This document shows, one piece after another, positions 36,400 through 44,828 of a DNA stretch of 64,000 bases (position 1 is the first letter of the stretch; every line of letters begins with the position of its first letter). The stretch covers positions 222,313-286,312 of the forward strand of contig CAVYUC010000008.1 of assembly GCA_963771595.1 (NCBI GenBank), in the 5' to 3' direction. The DNA is from CAVYUC01 sp963771595. GTDB lineage: Bacteria; Bacteroidota; Bacteroidia; Bacteroidales; Prolixibacteraceae. The notes beneath the pieces are model-generated. The model had not been told where the DNA came from, did not search any database, and saw only the letters and a list, made by a program, of their open reading frames with translations. Made by a program: the position numbers and the translations under genes.

Positions 36400-37920
36400 T
36401 TAATCTTCACTATTTGGAATAACTACAGTTGCTTTGGTTCCTTTACCAATTTCCGATTCTATTTTTAAATGTCCTTTAATGCTGTCAAGACGTTCGGTAA
36501 TGCTTAAAAGCCCAAAACCACCTTTCACTGTGGCTTTTTTATTTTGTTGTTTCTTAAATCCAACTCCGTCATCCTGAACTGAAATATAATAAAATTTTTT
36601 CTCTTTACGTATTTCGAGTTCTATTAAATTAGCTTTAGCATGTTTTAATACGTTATTCAGCAATTCGGTAACAATCCGGTACAGAAAAATATTAAACTCT
36701 TTTTGAATGTCAATTTTTTGGTTTTCACCATTAAGTACAGTGTGAATGTGATGTTTATCCTGAATTTCTTCCAGTTTCCATTTAAATGCCGGAATCAAAC
36801 CCAGCTCATATAAAATTGGCGGACTTAAATCGTAAGTTAAAGTGCGTGATTCGGAAATTGCTTTATTCAATAAATCAGATGTTTCATTTATAACTTTTGC
36901 TACTCCGGGCGAAAAGTCACCATTTATTATCGACGACAATTTAATGAAAGCAAGTGAAAGGGTTTGTCCAAGACTGTCATGAAGGTTTTCTGCAATTCTT
37001 CGGCGTTCCTTTTCTTCTACCAGTGTGATTTCGGTGTTTAGTTTTTTAAGCTTGGTCTGGTAATTCTTAATTTGCTTCATGCTCTTTTTGAGCGCAATTT
37101 CGGTTTCTTTGCGTTTGGTAATATCATAACAAACTCCTCTTAGCCCGAAAAATTTCCCATTTTTGTTGAATACCGAAAAACCACTGGCCGAAAGCCAGAT
37201 TTTATGGTTATTTTTAATGCCTACATCAATTTCAGAATCCTTAAAGCTTGACTTATTCAGAAAGCTGTTTTCAAAAACAGATTTTTTACCTTTTAAAGAA
37301 TTTAGCTGAAACAAATCAATGTAGCTCTTTTCTCCAATTATATCATTTGGTTTTACATTCAATATTTTTTCAATTACCGGACTTACGTAAGTAAAAATGC
37401 CATTCGAATCGATTTCCCAGTAAAATTCGGAAGCATGCTCAGAAATTTGCAGAAACCGTTCTTCGCTTTGCAGGTACTTGTTGGTCTGATCCTTTATAAA
37501 AAGTTCGAGGCTTTCGTTTTGTTTCCTCAAAAGATCTTCCACTCTTTTAATCCTTAAAACAACATTGATTTGAGCCCTTAATTCATCCTGGCTGAATGGT
37601 TTGGAAATAAAAGCATCGGCACCGGCATTTAACCCTTTTGTTCGTTCAATTGGATTTTGCCCAAGCGCCGAAATCATTAAAATAGGTATATTCCGGGTGT
37701 CGTTTTCGTTTTTTAAAACTTTACAAACTTCATAACCATTCATTTCAGGCATCAATATATCCAACAGTATTATTTCAGGCTTTTGAGTATTGGCAATATC
37801 AATTCCATCGGGACCAGATTTTGCCTGAAGAAATTCAAATTCAGGATAATACAGTTTAAATATCTGATTTAGAAGAACCAAATTTATTTCGTTATCATCA
37901 ATAGCAAGAATTTTTTTCAT
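36400..37920 (-). CDS. Soluble hybrid sensor: receiver-PAS-HisKA_3-HATPase
   Basis: A 506-residue cytosolic protein with no transmembrane segment. Domains in order: a receiver (1-120, Asp54 in ILLDILMPEMNG), a coiled linker, a PAS domain (about 155-270, ending RGVCYDITKRKETE), a HisKA_3 dimerisation domain with His314 in RRRIAENLHDSLGQT, and an HATPase domain (TELLNNVLKHAKAN; VQDDGVGFKK). An N-terminal receiver suggests that another kinase feeds phosphate in. Its own output is the NarL-type regulator encoded five bases downstream. Confidence 0.92.
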   Translation of the reverse strand: MKKILAIDDNEINLVLLNQIFKLYYPEFEFLQAKSGPDGIDIANTQKPEIILLDILMPEMNGYEVCKVLKNENDTRNIPILMISALGQNPIERTKGLNAGADAFISKPFSQDELRAQINVVLRIKRVEDLLRKQNESLELFIKDQTNKYLQSEERFLQISEHASEFYWEIDSNGIFTYVSPVIEKILNVKPNDIIGEKSYIDLFQLNSLKGKKSVFENSFLNKSSFKDSEIDVGIKNNHKIWLSASGFSVFNKNGKFFGLRGVCYDITKRKETEIALKKSMKQIKNYQTKLKKLNTEITLVEEKERRRIAENLHDSLGQTLSLAFIKLSSIINGDFSPGVAKVINETSDLLNKAISESRTLTYDLSPPILYELGLIPAFKWKLEEIQDKHHIHTVLNGENQKIDIQKEFNIFLYRIVTELLNNVLKHAKANLIELEIRKEKKFYYISVQDDGVGFKKQQNKKATVKGGFGLLSITERLDSIKGHLKIESEIGKGTKATVVIPNSED

Positions 37921-38002
37921 ACTACTTTTTCAAAATCAGATTTTACTATTGGTTTGCTTGCCATAAGTTGAAAATTTAACATTTTCATCATGGAATTAAA
38001 AG

Positions 38003-38010
38003 CAAATTTA
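38003..38010 (-). promoter_or_regulatory. -7 promoter element of the two-component genes
   Basis: Minus-strand TAAATTTG matches TAnnTTTG, about 80 bases before the kinase start at 37920. The -33 position shows no TTTG, so confidence is limited. Confidence 0.35.
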
Positions 38011-38080
38011 TCGTTTTTTTAGTGATTATACCAGATTGTGTTAAATATCTTTGAATTAAACTTTAATGAAAATTTTTCAC

Positions 38081-38135
38081 TTATTAAACAATAAATTACC
38101 TTAACCACCTTTCCATGTTCTATTATTAAACAATA
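38081..38135. repeat. Two 13-base direct repeats 42 bases apart
   Basis: TTATTAAACAATA occurs at 38081-38093 and again at 38123-38135. The 42-base period equals four DNA turns, as for a dimeric regulator binding one DNA face. They lie in the 37921-38384 gap between the divergent two-component and metalloprotease genes. The gap is otherwise AT-rich with nothing I can name. Chance recurrence in AT-rich DNA is possible. Confidence 0.4.
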
Positions 38136-38384
38136 TAATCATCCTTTTTACCCCGTAATATTCCTTTCAAAATAACATTTAATCTTGAACGATATCATAT
38201 TCATAGCATTAATTTACAACAAATTATAAAAGCAAATTTTACCCTAATGTTCACAGCAATCAGTAATAAACTGACATCAAAATCAGCATTTTAAACCTCC
38301 ATTTCAGCAGTTTATTTTACCATAATTATTTCTCTGTTCCGTACATTGCCTTTGATTTACAAACAGACCCTAATTTAAAATAAG

Positions 38385-40826
38385 ATGAAGTGGACGCTTC
38401 AAGTTGTCCTGTATGCATTGCTTGGCAGCAGTGTGCAGGCTCAGGTGCATTTTAAAGATGCAGCCGTGGCTGGCAGCCCGGTAAATATTGCTTCCGAAAA
38501 AATCAACAAATTATATGTTGAGCCGCCGGTGCGGTTAAAATCGACCGGTGCGCTTAAAAGTGAATTCCAGGTAACTTATGAAGGGTTTCCGCAAGAAGCA
38601 AAAAAGGCTTTTGAATATGCAGTTTCCATTTGGGAAAGCCTGATTTCGTCGCCCGTGCCTGTGAAAGTGCTTGCAAAATGGGAAAGCATCGACGGAAGTA
38701 CACTGGCGCTGAGCCGCCCCGCTGCGTTTTATGTTAATTTTGATGGCGCCCCGCTTGCCAATGTTTATTACCCGGTTCCGCTGGCCGAAAAACTGGCCGG
38801 GAAAGATATCAACCAGGGAGAACCCGATATTGTTTGTTCATTTAATAATAACTATTCGTGGTATTTTGGAACCGATGGAAACACACCGGTTTCGCAGTAT
38901 GATTTTGTTAGCTCGGTGCTGCACGAAATTACCCACGGACTGGGAGTTTCAGGATTTTTGAAAGATGATGACGGCACTGGTTTTTTCAACAACAGCGGCA
39001 ATCTTCCGAGCATTTACGACTATTTTATTTTTAATTCGCAAAATCAGCAAATTTCCGATAAATCGCTGTTTAACAGCCCATCGCCCGATTTGCACCAGCA
39101 ACTCACATCGAATGAATTAAAGTTTTCGCAACCTGAAAATTCAAACGAAAATACAGTGGAGTGGGTTTATGCCCCCACAAAATGGAACGAAGGGGCAAGC
39201 ATTTACCACACCACCGGGTCGGGATACGACAATGGCCTAATGACACCATTTACCTGCAAAGGCGCTGCAATTCACAATCCGGAAGGCGCAACACTTGAAA
39301 TTCTTTCGAAAATGGGCTGGAAATCGGTTTCATTCGATTTTGAAGAAATGAAAGACATGGAAGAAGCCTGCGCCGCATTGCCGGTAAAAGTTGGCATTTT
39401 CTCCGACATGCCAATCGATTCGTCAACAGTGCGGTTAATTTATTCCACCGATTATTTTACCACCACAAAAACTGTCAATCTTCAGTTCGATAAAGCAGTA
39501 AAACAATTTTCGGGAAACCTTCCGCTTGATTTTTACCAGGGAAACGTGCAGTATTATTTTGAAGCGAAAACAGCAGAGAACCAGCTTTTTAAACTTCCGG
39601 CACAGGCGCCTGCAAAAAAGTTTATATTCCGTGTAGGACCCGATTATTCAGCTCCGGAACTGGTGCATAACCCGGTGAAATTTATTTCGGGAGCTAAACC
39701 TGAACTTAACCTCAGCGTTGTTGCCCGCGACAATATCGGAATCCGTTCGGTTAAAATAGAATACAAATTAAACGGTGTGGCGCAGGAACCGGTGGCGCTG
39801 AATTGTGAAAAACAGGATTATTTCAATGGAATCTTGAATTTGCCCAAAAACCTTATAAACAATAACAATGTTGAATACCGCATCATTGCCGAAGATAAAT
39901 CAGAAAAAGGAAATAAAAAATTTCTTCCTGCCACTGGTTTTTTCGAGGTAAAAGTATTTACTCCGCTACAACCGGTAAAAGAGTATTCAACAGATTTTGA
40001 AAACGGAACAACAGATTTTATTACTTCCGATTTTGATATTTCGCATCCGGCAGAATTTAAAAGCAACATTCTGCATACCGGTTCGCCGTACCCAATGTCG
40101 GTTATGGAAGATGAAAAAATAAACATGATTGCCCAACTTCGATATCCGTTAATTCTGGAAGAAAATGGTGAAATGGTGTTTGATGAAGTTGTTTTGGTTG
40201 AACCAGGCGAACCAAATACGAATTACACCAGCAATTTATTTTGGGATTATGCAATTATTGAAGCCAGTAAAAACGGAGGAAATACCTGGTTACCGCTGGT
40301 TGATGGTTATGATTCGGGCAGCGAAGAAATGTGGTACAACAAATATGTCGGTGCGCTCAGCAGCAATATATCACTGGCAACTGCAGACGAAAATATGTTT
40401 GTTAAACACACCGTTAATTTAACAACAAACGAGGCGCTTTCTGCAGCAGACACGGTCTTAATCCGCTTTCGCCTTGCTTCCGATAAAACTATAAACGGCT
40501 GGGGCTGGGCAATTGACAATCTTCAAATTCAGAAAAAATATTTTGAACCGGAAAAGGAACTAACCGCAGCAAATAATGCAAGTGTGTATCCAAATCCATT
40601 TCAAAACAGCTTTTTTGTTGATTGTTCAAACGCCGAAGAATATTCAACAGTTGACATCGAAGTCACAGATCTTTTCGGAAAAACAATATTTAAAAATACA
40701 GATGTTGATGCTTCCTTTAATCCTAAAGTGAGAGTGGATATGGCATCATGCAGCGCTGGTATTTATCTGGTAAATATCCGCAGCGGAAATTCAACAATAT
40801 CCACCAATAAAATAGTTAAAAATTAA
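38385..40826 (+). CDS. T9SS-exported HExxH metalloprotease-like protein 1
   Basis: An 813-residue secreted protein. After a signal peptide (to about residue 20) comes a putative zinc protease domain with HEITHGLGVSG (His180, Glu181, His184, Gly187). The middle (about 330-530) has repeats of beta-sandwich type (FRVGPDYSAPELVHNP; VVARDNIGIRSVKIEY). The C-terminus has a Bacteroidetes type IX sorting domain (VYPNPFQNSFFVD to STNKIVKN). In classical metzincins a third His follows the Gly at three residues; here Gly190 stands there, so the third zinc ligand must lie elsewhere. The paralogue at 41190 has the same layout. Confidence 0.85.
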   Translation: MKWTLQVVLYALLGSSVQAQVHFKDAAVAGSPVNIASEKINKLYVEPPVRLKSTGALKSEFQVTYEGFPQEAKKAFEYAVSIWESLISSPVPVKVLAKWESIDGSTLALSRPAAFYVNFDGAPLANVYYPVPLAEKLAGKDINQGEPDIVCSFNNNYSWYFGTDGNTPVSQYDFVSSVLHEITHGLGVSGFLKDDDGTGFFNNSGNLPSIYDYFIFNSQNQQISDKSLFNSPSPDLHQQLTSNELKFSQPENSNENTVEWVYAPTKWNEGASIYHTTGSGYDNGLMTPFTCKGAAIHNPEGATLEILSKMGWKSVSFDFEEMKDMEEACAALPVKVGIFSDMPIDSSTVRLIYSTDYFTTTKTVNLQFDKAVKQFSGNLPLDFYQGNVQYYFEAKTAENQLFKLPAQAPAKKFIFRVGPDYSAPELVHNPVKFISGAKPELNLSVVARDNIGIRSVKIEYKLNGVAQEPVALNCEKQDYFNGILNLPKNLINNNNVEYRIIAEDKSEKGNKKFLPATGFFEVKVFTPLQPVKEYSTDFENGTTDFITSDFDISHPAEFKSNILHTGSPYPMSVMEDEKINMIAQLRYPLILEENGEMVFDEVVLVEPGEPNTNYTSNLFWDYAIIEASKNGGNTWLPLVDGYDSGSEEMWYNKYVGALSSNISLATADENMFVKHTVNLTTNEALSAADTVLIRFRLASDKTINGWGWAIDNLQIQKKYFEPEKELTAANNASVYPNPFQNSFFVDCSNAEEYSTVDIEVTDLFGKTIFKNTDVDASFNPKVRVDMASCSAGIYLVNIRSGNSTISTNKIVKN

Positions 40827-40844
40827 CCAATAAATTTATTATAC

Positions 40845-40949
40845 ATGAAATCATTATTATTAATTGTATTTGTGGCTTCAGTTATCGGTTTAGTATTATC
40901 GATGGTTTTGTTGTACAGGTTGCTGTTTACAAAAAAATCGAAAATATAA
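40845..40949 (+). CDS. 34-residue single-helix membrane microprotein
   Basis: A small open frame starting 18 bases after the first metalloprotease gene. It is almost entirely one hydrophobic helix (LLLIVFVASVIGLVLSMVLL) followed by YRLLF and a basic end (TKKSKI), the classic single-span shape. A terminator follows at 41026. Position and terminator indicate it is made with the metalloprotease. No known family; a role in anchoring, regulating or protecting against the protease is inference. Confidence 0.55.
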   Translation: MKSLLLIVFVASVIGLVLSMVLLYRLLFTKKSKI

Positions 40950-41025
40950 TAAACCTGCACTGTCCACTATTCCTAAACATATTCCTGATAAATATTTAAA
41001 GTTAACAGCTGTAATTATTTATTTG

Positions 41026-41055
41026 AAAAATGGCTTTACAACGGGCCATTTTTTT
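41026..41055 (+). terminator. Intrinsic terminator after the microprotein ORF
   Basis: Arms AAAAATGGC (41026-41034) and GCCATTTTT (41045-41053) around a ten-base loop, followed by T. It closes the first metalloprotease transcript 130 bases before the paralogue. Confidence 0.75.
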
Positions 41056-41189
41056 ATTTGTATACGTATTAATTCTAAATTTACATGTTGCTAAAAAACA
41101 AAAGACTAAAATAAATTGGTCAACAAAAACTTTAATTCAAACATTTAGTACCTCTTTTTTGTATAAAATTTAGTACTTAATATTTAGCC

Positions 41190-43670
41190 ATGAAAAATTT
41201 TACATTAATACTGCTGGTATTAATTTGTGTTTCTCCTTCATACGGCCAAAAGAAATGGCAAAAAAACGGCTTGAAATTTTCACCTCCTGTATGTTATGCA
41301 ATTGATTCTGTTGAAAAGAGCTTTGTACCTCCATCCCCTGAACTTGTTCAACGGTTAAAATCATCTGCTGAAGCCGGAGCTGATATTTCGGTGAATTACA
41401 GTTTATTTCCGAGTGAAGCAAAAAAAGCATTTGAATACGCTGTCAGCATTTGGGAACAGGTAATAAGTTCGCCTGTGAAAATTTATGTTCAGGCTAACTG
41501 GCGTTCACTTGACAGAAATGTATTGGGAAGTGCCGGCCCATCTGAATATTTAACCGATTTTGTTGGAATCCCTCACGAAAATCTTTATTACCCAATTGCA
41601 CTTGTTGAAAAGTTGAAACAAAAGCAAATTACCGGAATCAGCAATCCGGATATCAGTGCAGATTTCAACAAAAACATAAACTGGTATTTTGGAACCGATG
41701 GAAAAACACCCGATTCCCTGTACGATTTTGTAACAGTTGTATTGCACGAAATTGGCCATGGACTCGGTTTCACCGGCTTCTTTTTTGTAAACGAACAAAT
41801 TGGTTCTTACGCTTATACCGAAATTGGAAATGCCGCATCATTTGATCGAATGGTTATCAGAAACACCGGCGAACTGCTGATTGATTCCATGGTTTACAAA
41901 AATCCATCTGAAGAATTACGGAAAGCGCTCGAATCAGGAAGTTTATATCTGAACAGCCCGGTTGCAATACTTAATTCAGGCGGAGAAAAACCGCGCCTCT
42001 ATTCGCCTTCGAAATGGGACGACGGCTCAAGCGTTTATCACCTGAACGATGCCACATATCCTCCGGGAAATCCGAACTCGTTAATGACACACGCGTTTGG
42101 AAAAGGGGAAGCAATTCATGATCCGGGACCAATTACTCAGGGGGTTCTGGCTGATGTTGGCTGGAAAAGCCTGTTTTTTGATTTTCAAAAGCTGAGGGAC
42201 CAGGAAAATGTGACACCGGTGGCTTTTAACGTAAACATCCAAAGCGATTACCAAATTGATTTATCTTCACTGTACGTGGTGTATTCCCTTGATTCGTTTC
42301 AAACACCTGCCGATTCAATTCAGTTGGTGCAAACCGGTACGCCGGGACAGTTCTCGGCTCAGCTTGTGCCGCCCGAAAATGCATCAAAAGTTTTTTATTA
42401 CCTGGTTGCCACGGACGAAAAAAAACGAATTTTTACATTGCCTGCCGAAGCTCCCGAAAACCTGTACACCATAAGTTTTGGCCCCGACAGTGAAAAACCA
42501 AAAATAGCTCATAATTCTGTTGACTACTACTTTTTGACAGATGACCAGTTACGGATTTCTGCTGATGTTTCCGATAATATTGGTATCGACACCGTTTTTG
42601 TTGAGTACAGTATTAACGACGTTCCCCAGGATCCATTCGGATTAAAGCACGATTCGGCTTTTACGTATAACGGAACTTTTAATTTTGACAGCTCGCAATT
42701 AAAGGATGGGGACAAAGTTTCTTACATAATTGTGGCCAGAGATTCGTCCTCTGTTCATAATATTGCCCGGTTGCCGGCAGACAGTGCTTTTTCGTTTACA
42801 ATTGAACGTAAACTGAATGTGGTGGAAGGTTATTTTAACAATTTTAATAATCCTTCATCAGATTTTATTCTTTTCGATTTTGATATTTACACTGCAGACG
42901 GCTTCAAAAATCCGGCGCTTCAAAGTCCGCATCCTTATCCAAGTCCGGAAATAGACGACAGTACGTTCAATTTTACTACCGTTCTAAAACATCCCATCAT
43001 AATTCAGAAAAACGGAACCATGACATTTGATGAAGTGGTGCTGGTTGAACCCGGCAGTGTGGGGACCGATTTCAATGATGAAAATTTCTGGGATTATGTA
43101 ATTGTGGAAGGGAGCACAGATGACGGAAAATACTGGTATCCCCTGGTCGATGGTTATGATTCAAGAGCAGTAACTTTATGGGAAGACACATACAATCAAA
43201 CCGTTAACGAACAGATTTCAACGGCAGTGGGGACTTCGGAAATGTTTGTAAAACGGAAAATCAACCTGACGGATAATGACTTTTTTTCAGAAGGTGATAC
43301 CATTCTTATTCGTTTCCGGCTGTTTTCCGATCCGTATGCACACGGCTGGGGGTGGACCATTGACAACCTCCGGATACAGTTTGTTGTAGATGCTCCTTTA
43401 ACCGTTTTATCGCCCGGAAATATTGCAGTATATCCGAATCCGTTCAGCAGCAATTTCAATGTGGTTATCGATCCTGAGGCCGAAGTGCGCGATATTCAAC
43501 TGGATATTTACAACATGTACGGGCAAAATGTTAAATCGCTGAATTTCAGAAATAAAACAGAAAAATTTTCCAGGGAAATTACTCTGCCCGAATCGGTTGG
43601 TGGAATGTACTTGTTAACAATTAAGGAAAACGGAAAACAAATTTTATCGAAAAAGCTGATTAAAAACTAA
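41190..43670 (+). CDS. T9SS-exported HExxH metalloprotease-like protein 2
   Basis: An 826-residue paralogue of the protein at 38385. It has a signal peptide (TLILLVLICVSPSYGQ), HEIGHGLGFTG (His186, Glu187, His190, Gly193), the same middle beta-sandwich repeats (DSEKPKIAHNSVDY) and a type IX sorting domain ending in SKKLIKN. The Gly in place of the metzincin third His is conserved here too, so this is a family feature. A separate terminator between the copies suggests each gene has its own transcription control. Confidence 0.85.
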   Translation: MKNFTLILLVLICVSPSYGQKKWQKNGLKFSPPVCYAIDSVEKSFVPPSPELVQRLKSSAEAGADISVNYSLFPSEAKKAFEYAVSIWEQVISSPVKIYVQANWRSLDRNVLGSAGPSEYLTDFVGIPHENLYYPIALVEKLKQKQITGISNPDISADFNKNINWYFGTDGKTPDSLYDFVTVVLHEIGHGLGFTGFFFVNEQIGSYAYTEIGNAASFDRMVIRNTGELLIDSMVYKNPSEELRKALESGSLYLNSPVAILNSGGEKPRLYSPSKWDDGSSVYHLNDATYPPGNPNSLMTHAFGKGEAIHDPGPITQGVLADVGWKSLFFDFQKLRDQENVTPVAFNVNIQSDYQIDLSSLYVVYSLDSFQTPADSIQLVQTGTPGQFSAQLVPPENASKVFYYLVATDEKKRIFTLPAEAPENLYTISFGPDSEKPKIAHNSVDYYFLTDDQLRISADVSDNIGIDTVFVEYSINDVPQDPFGLKHDSAFTYNGTFNFDSSQLKDGDKVSYIIVARDSSSVHNIARLPADSAFSFTIERKLNVVEGYFNNFNNPSSDFILFDFDIYTADGFKNPALQSPHPYPSPEIDDSTFNFTTVLKHPIIIQKNGTMTFDEVVLVEPGSVGTDFNDENFWDYVIVEGSTDDGKYWYPLVDGYDSRAVTLWEDTYNQTVNEQISTAVGTSEMFVKRKINLTDNDFFSEGDTILIRFRLFSDPYAHGWGWTIDNLRIQFVVDAPLTVLSPGNIAVYPNPFSSNFNVVIDPEAEVRDIQLDIYNMYGQNVKSLNFRNKTEKFSREITLPESVGGMYLLTIKENGKQILSKKLIKN

Positions 43671-43724
43671 CCGGGTTAATTTTTAATAAACAATTAGATT
43701 GATAATGGCGGTAAATTGGTGATG

Positions 43725-43757
43725 TTGTTTCAATTTAAAAATATATCTCTATATTTG
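43725..43757 (+). promoter_or_regulatory. Promoter of the aromatic-leader operon
   Basis: TATATTTG at 43750-43757 matches TAnnTTTG; a TTG at 43725-43727 is 22 bases upstream, slightly long for a -33 box. The predicted start is near 43764, only about a dozen bases before the leader ATG. Confidence 0.5.
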
Positions 43758-43775
43758 TTTTCAAATTGATTTAAA

Positions 43776-43847
43776 ATGAATTTAAACATTAACAATACTT
43801 ATTATTGGTTTTTTTATTTTGGTTCTGCAACCGGGATCAGTAAGTAA
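43776..43847 (+). CDS. Aromatic-rich leader peptide of the tyrA-DAHP synthase operon
   Basis: A 23-residue open frame that begins MNLNINN and contains TYYWFFYFG. Codons 9-15 (43800-43820) are Tyr-Tyr-Trp-Phe-Phe-Tyr-Phe, seven consecutive aromatic codons, and the frame ends with TAA at 43845-43847. It lies between a promoter and a terminator directly before two aromatic amino acid genes. Coding for all three aromatic amino acids suits a sensor of overall aromatic supply. It has the same logic as pheL/trpL of enteric bacteria but no sequence relation; too short for usual annotation. Confidence 0.85.
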   Translation: MNLNINNTYYWFFYFGSATGISK

Positions 43848-43907
43848 AGTAGTGTTAAGCGATAAAATATTTTACGAAAGGTTCCGGAAATTCCCGGAGC
43901 CTTTTTT
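43831..43907 (+). promoter_or_regulatory. Attenuator: antiterminator pairing and intrinsic terminator
   Basis: The terminator stem is 43877-43887 with 43894-43904 (11 pairs, one T.G), loop 43888-43893, then T from 43902-43907, ending 19 bases before tyrA. The 5' arm can pair instead with 43831-43838: CCGGGATC against GGTTCCGG (43880-43887), eight pairs with two G.U. A third hairpin, GGTT 43821-43824 with AACC 43829-43832, excludes the antiterminator. A ribosome stalled at codons 12-15 would cover up to about 43830 and leave 43831-43838 free (read-through), while one at the stop codon would cover it (termination). Confidence 0.75.
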
Positions 43908-43925
43908 ATTTATAAAAAGTTGAAA

Positions 43926-44828
43926 ATGAAAACAACAATCATTGGATTGGGTTTAATTGGCGGGTCGCTTGCAAAGGATTTACGGAAGCTTAAATTCAGC
44001 ACCGAACTGGTGGGAGTGGATGCCAGCAGCGAGCACGCCAAACAAGCGCTGGAACTGGGTTTGGTGGATCGTATTGAAACACTGGAACCCGGAATTAAAG
44101 ATGCAGACCTGGTGATAATTGCCATTCCTGTTGACAAAGAACTGACCGTTTTGCCCCGTGTTCTTGATACTATATCGAACAACACTACTGTTACCGATAT
44201 GGGTTCTACCAAAAAAGTGATTACAGAAAAAGTAGAAACCCATCCAAAAAGAAAAAATTTTGTTCCTGCACATCCGATGTCTGGTACCGAGAATTCTGGC
44301 CCTGCAGCAGCACTTGAAGGGCTTTTCAAAAATAAAATTGCTATTATTTGCGATCAGGAAAATTCAGGACCGCAGCATCTGGCACTTATCGAAAAAATGT
44401 TGCAGGTTCTGGGAATGGACATTGCCTACATGACTTCCGACGAGCAGGATCACAGCACCGCGTTTGTATCGCATCTGCCGCATGCTGCAGCTTTTGCGCT
44501 GGCAAATGCCGTTCAGGTTAAAGAGGATCGCAGAATTATTTTCGATTTGGCAAGCGGCGGATTTCGTTCTACTGTTCGACTTGCCAAAAGTTCGTCATCC
44601 ATGTGGCACCCTATTTTTCAGCAAAACAAAAAATACGTGGTAGAATCGTTGAATGTTTACATTAAACATTTGCAGCATTTCTGCGATTGTATGCAGGAAG
44701 ATCGTTTTGACGAACTGGAACAGCTGATTTTAAATGCCAATAAAATCAGGGAAATTCTGGACGGAGAAAATCCTTCCTTTTATAAGAATGAAGAAAAAAT
44801 TGTAAAACTTTATACTAAAAAATCATGA
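43926..44828 (+). CDS. tyrA: Prephenate dehydrogenase
   Basis: A 300-residue NAD(P)-dependent enzyme converting prephenate to 4-hydroxyphenylpyruvate, the tyrosine branch. The Rossmann start is TTIIGLGLIGGSLAKDLRKL; the conserved TDMGSTKKVI and PAHPMSGTENSG are family signatures, as is QDHSTAFVSHLPHAAAFAL. There is no ACT domain, so feedback may act elsewhere. The ATG at 43926 is used; the TTG at 43920 is not needed. It overlaps the next gene in ATGA. Confidence 0.93.
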   Translation: MKTTIIGLGLIGGSLAKDLRKLKFSTELVGVDASSEHAKQALELGLVDRIETLEPGIKDADLVIIAIPVDKELTVLPRVLDTISNNTTVTDMGSTKKVITEKVETHPKRKNFVPAHPMSGTENSGPAAALEGLFKNKIAIICDQENSGPQHLALIEKMLQVLGMDIAYMTSDEQDHSTAFVSHLPHAAAFALANAVQVKEDRRIIFDLASGGFRSTVRLAKSSSSMWHPIFQQNKKYVVESLNVYIKHLQHFCDCMQEDRFDELEQLILNANKIREILDGENPSFYKNEEKIVKLYTKKS

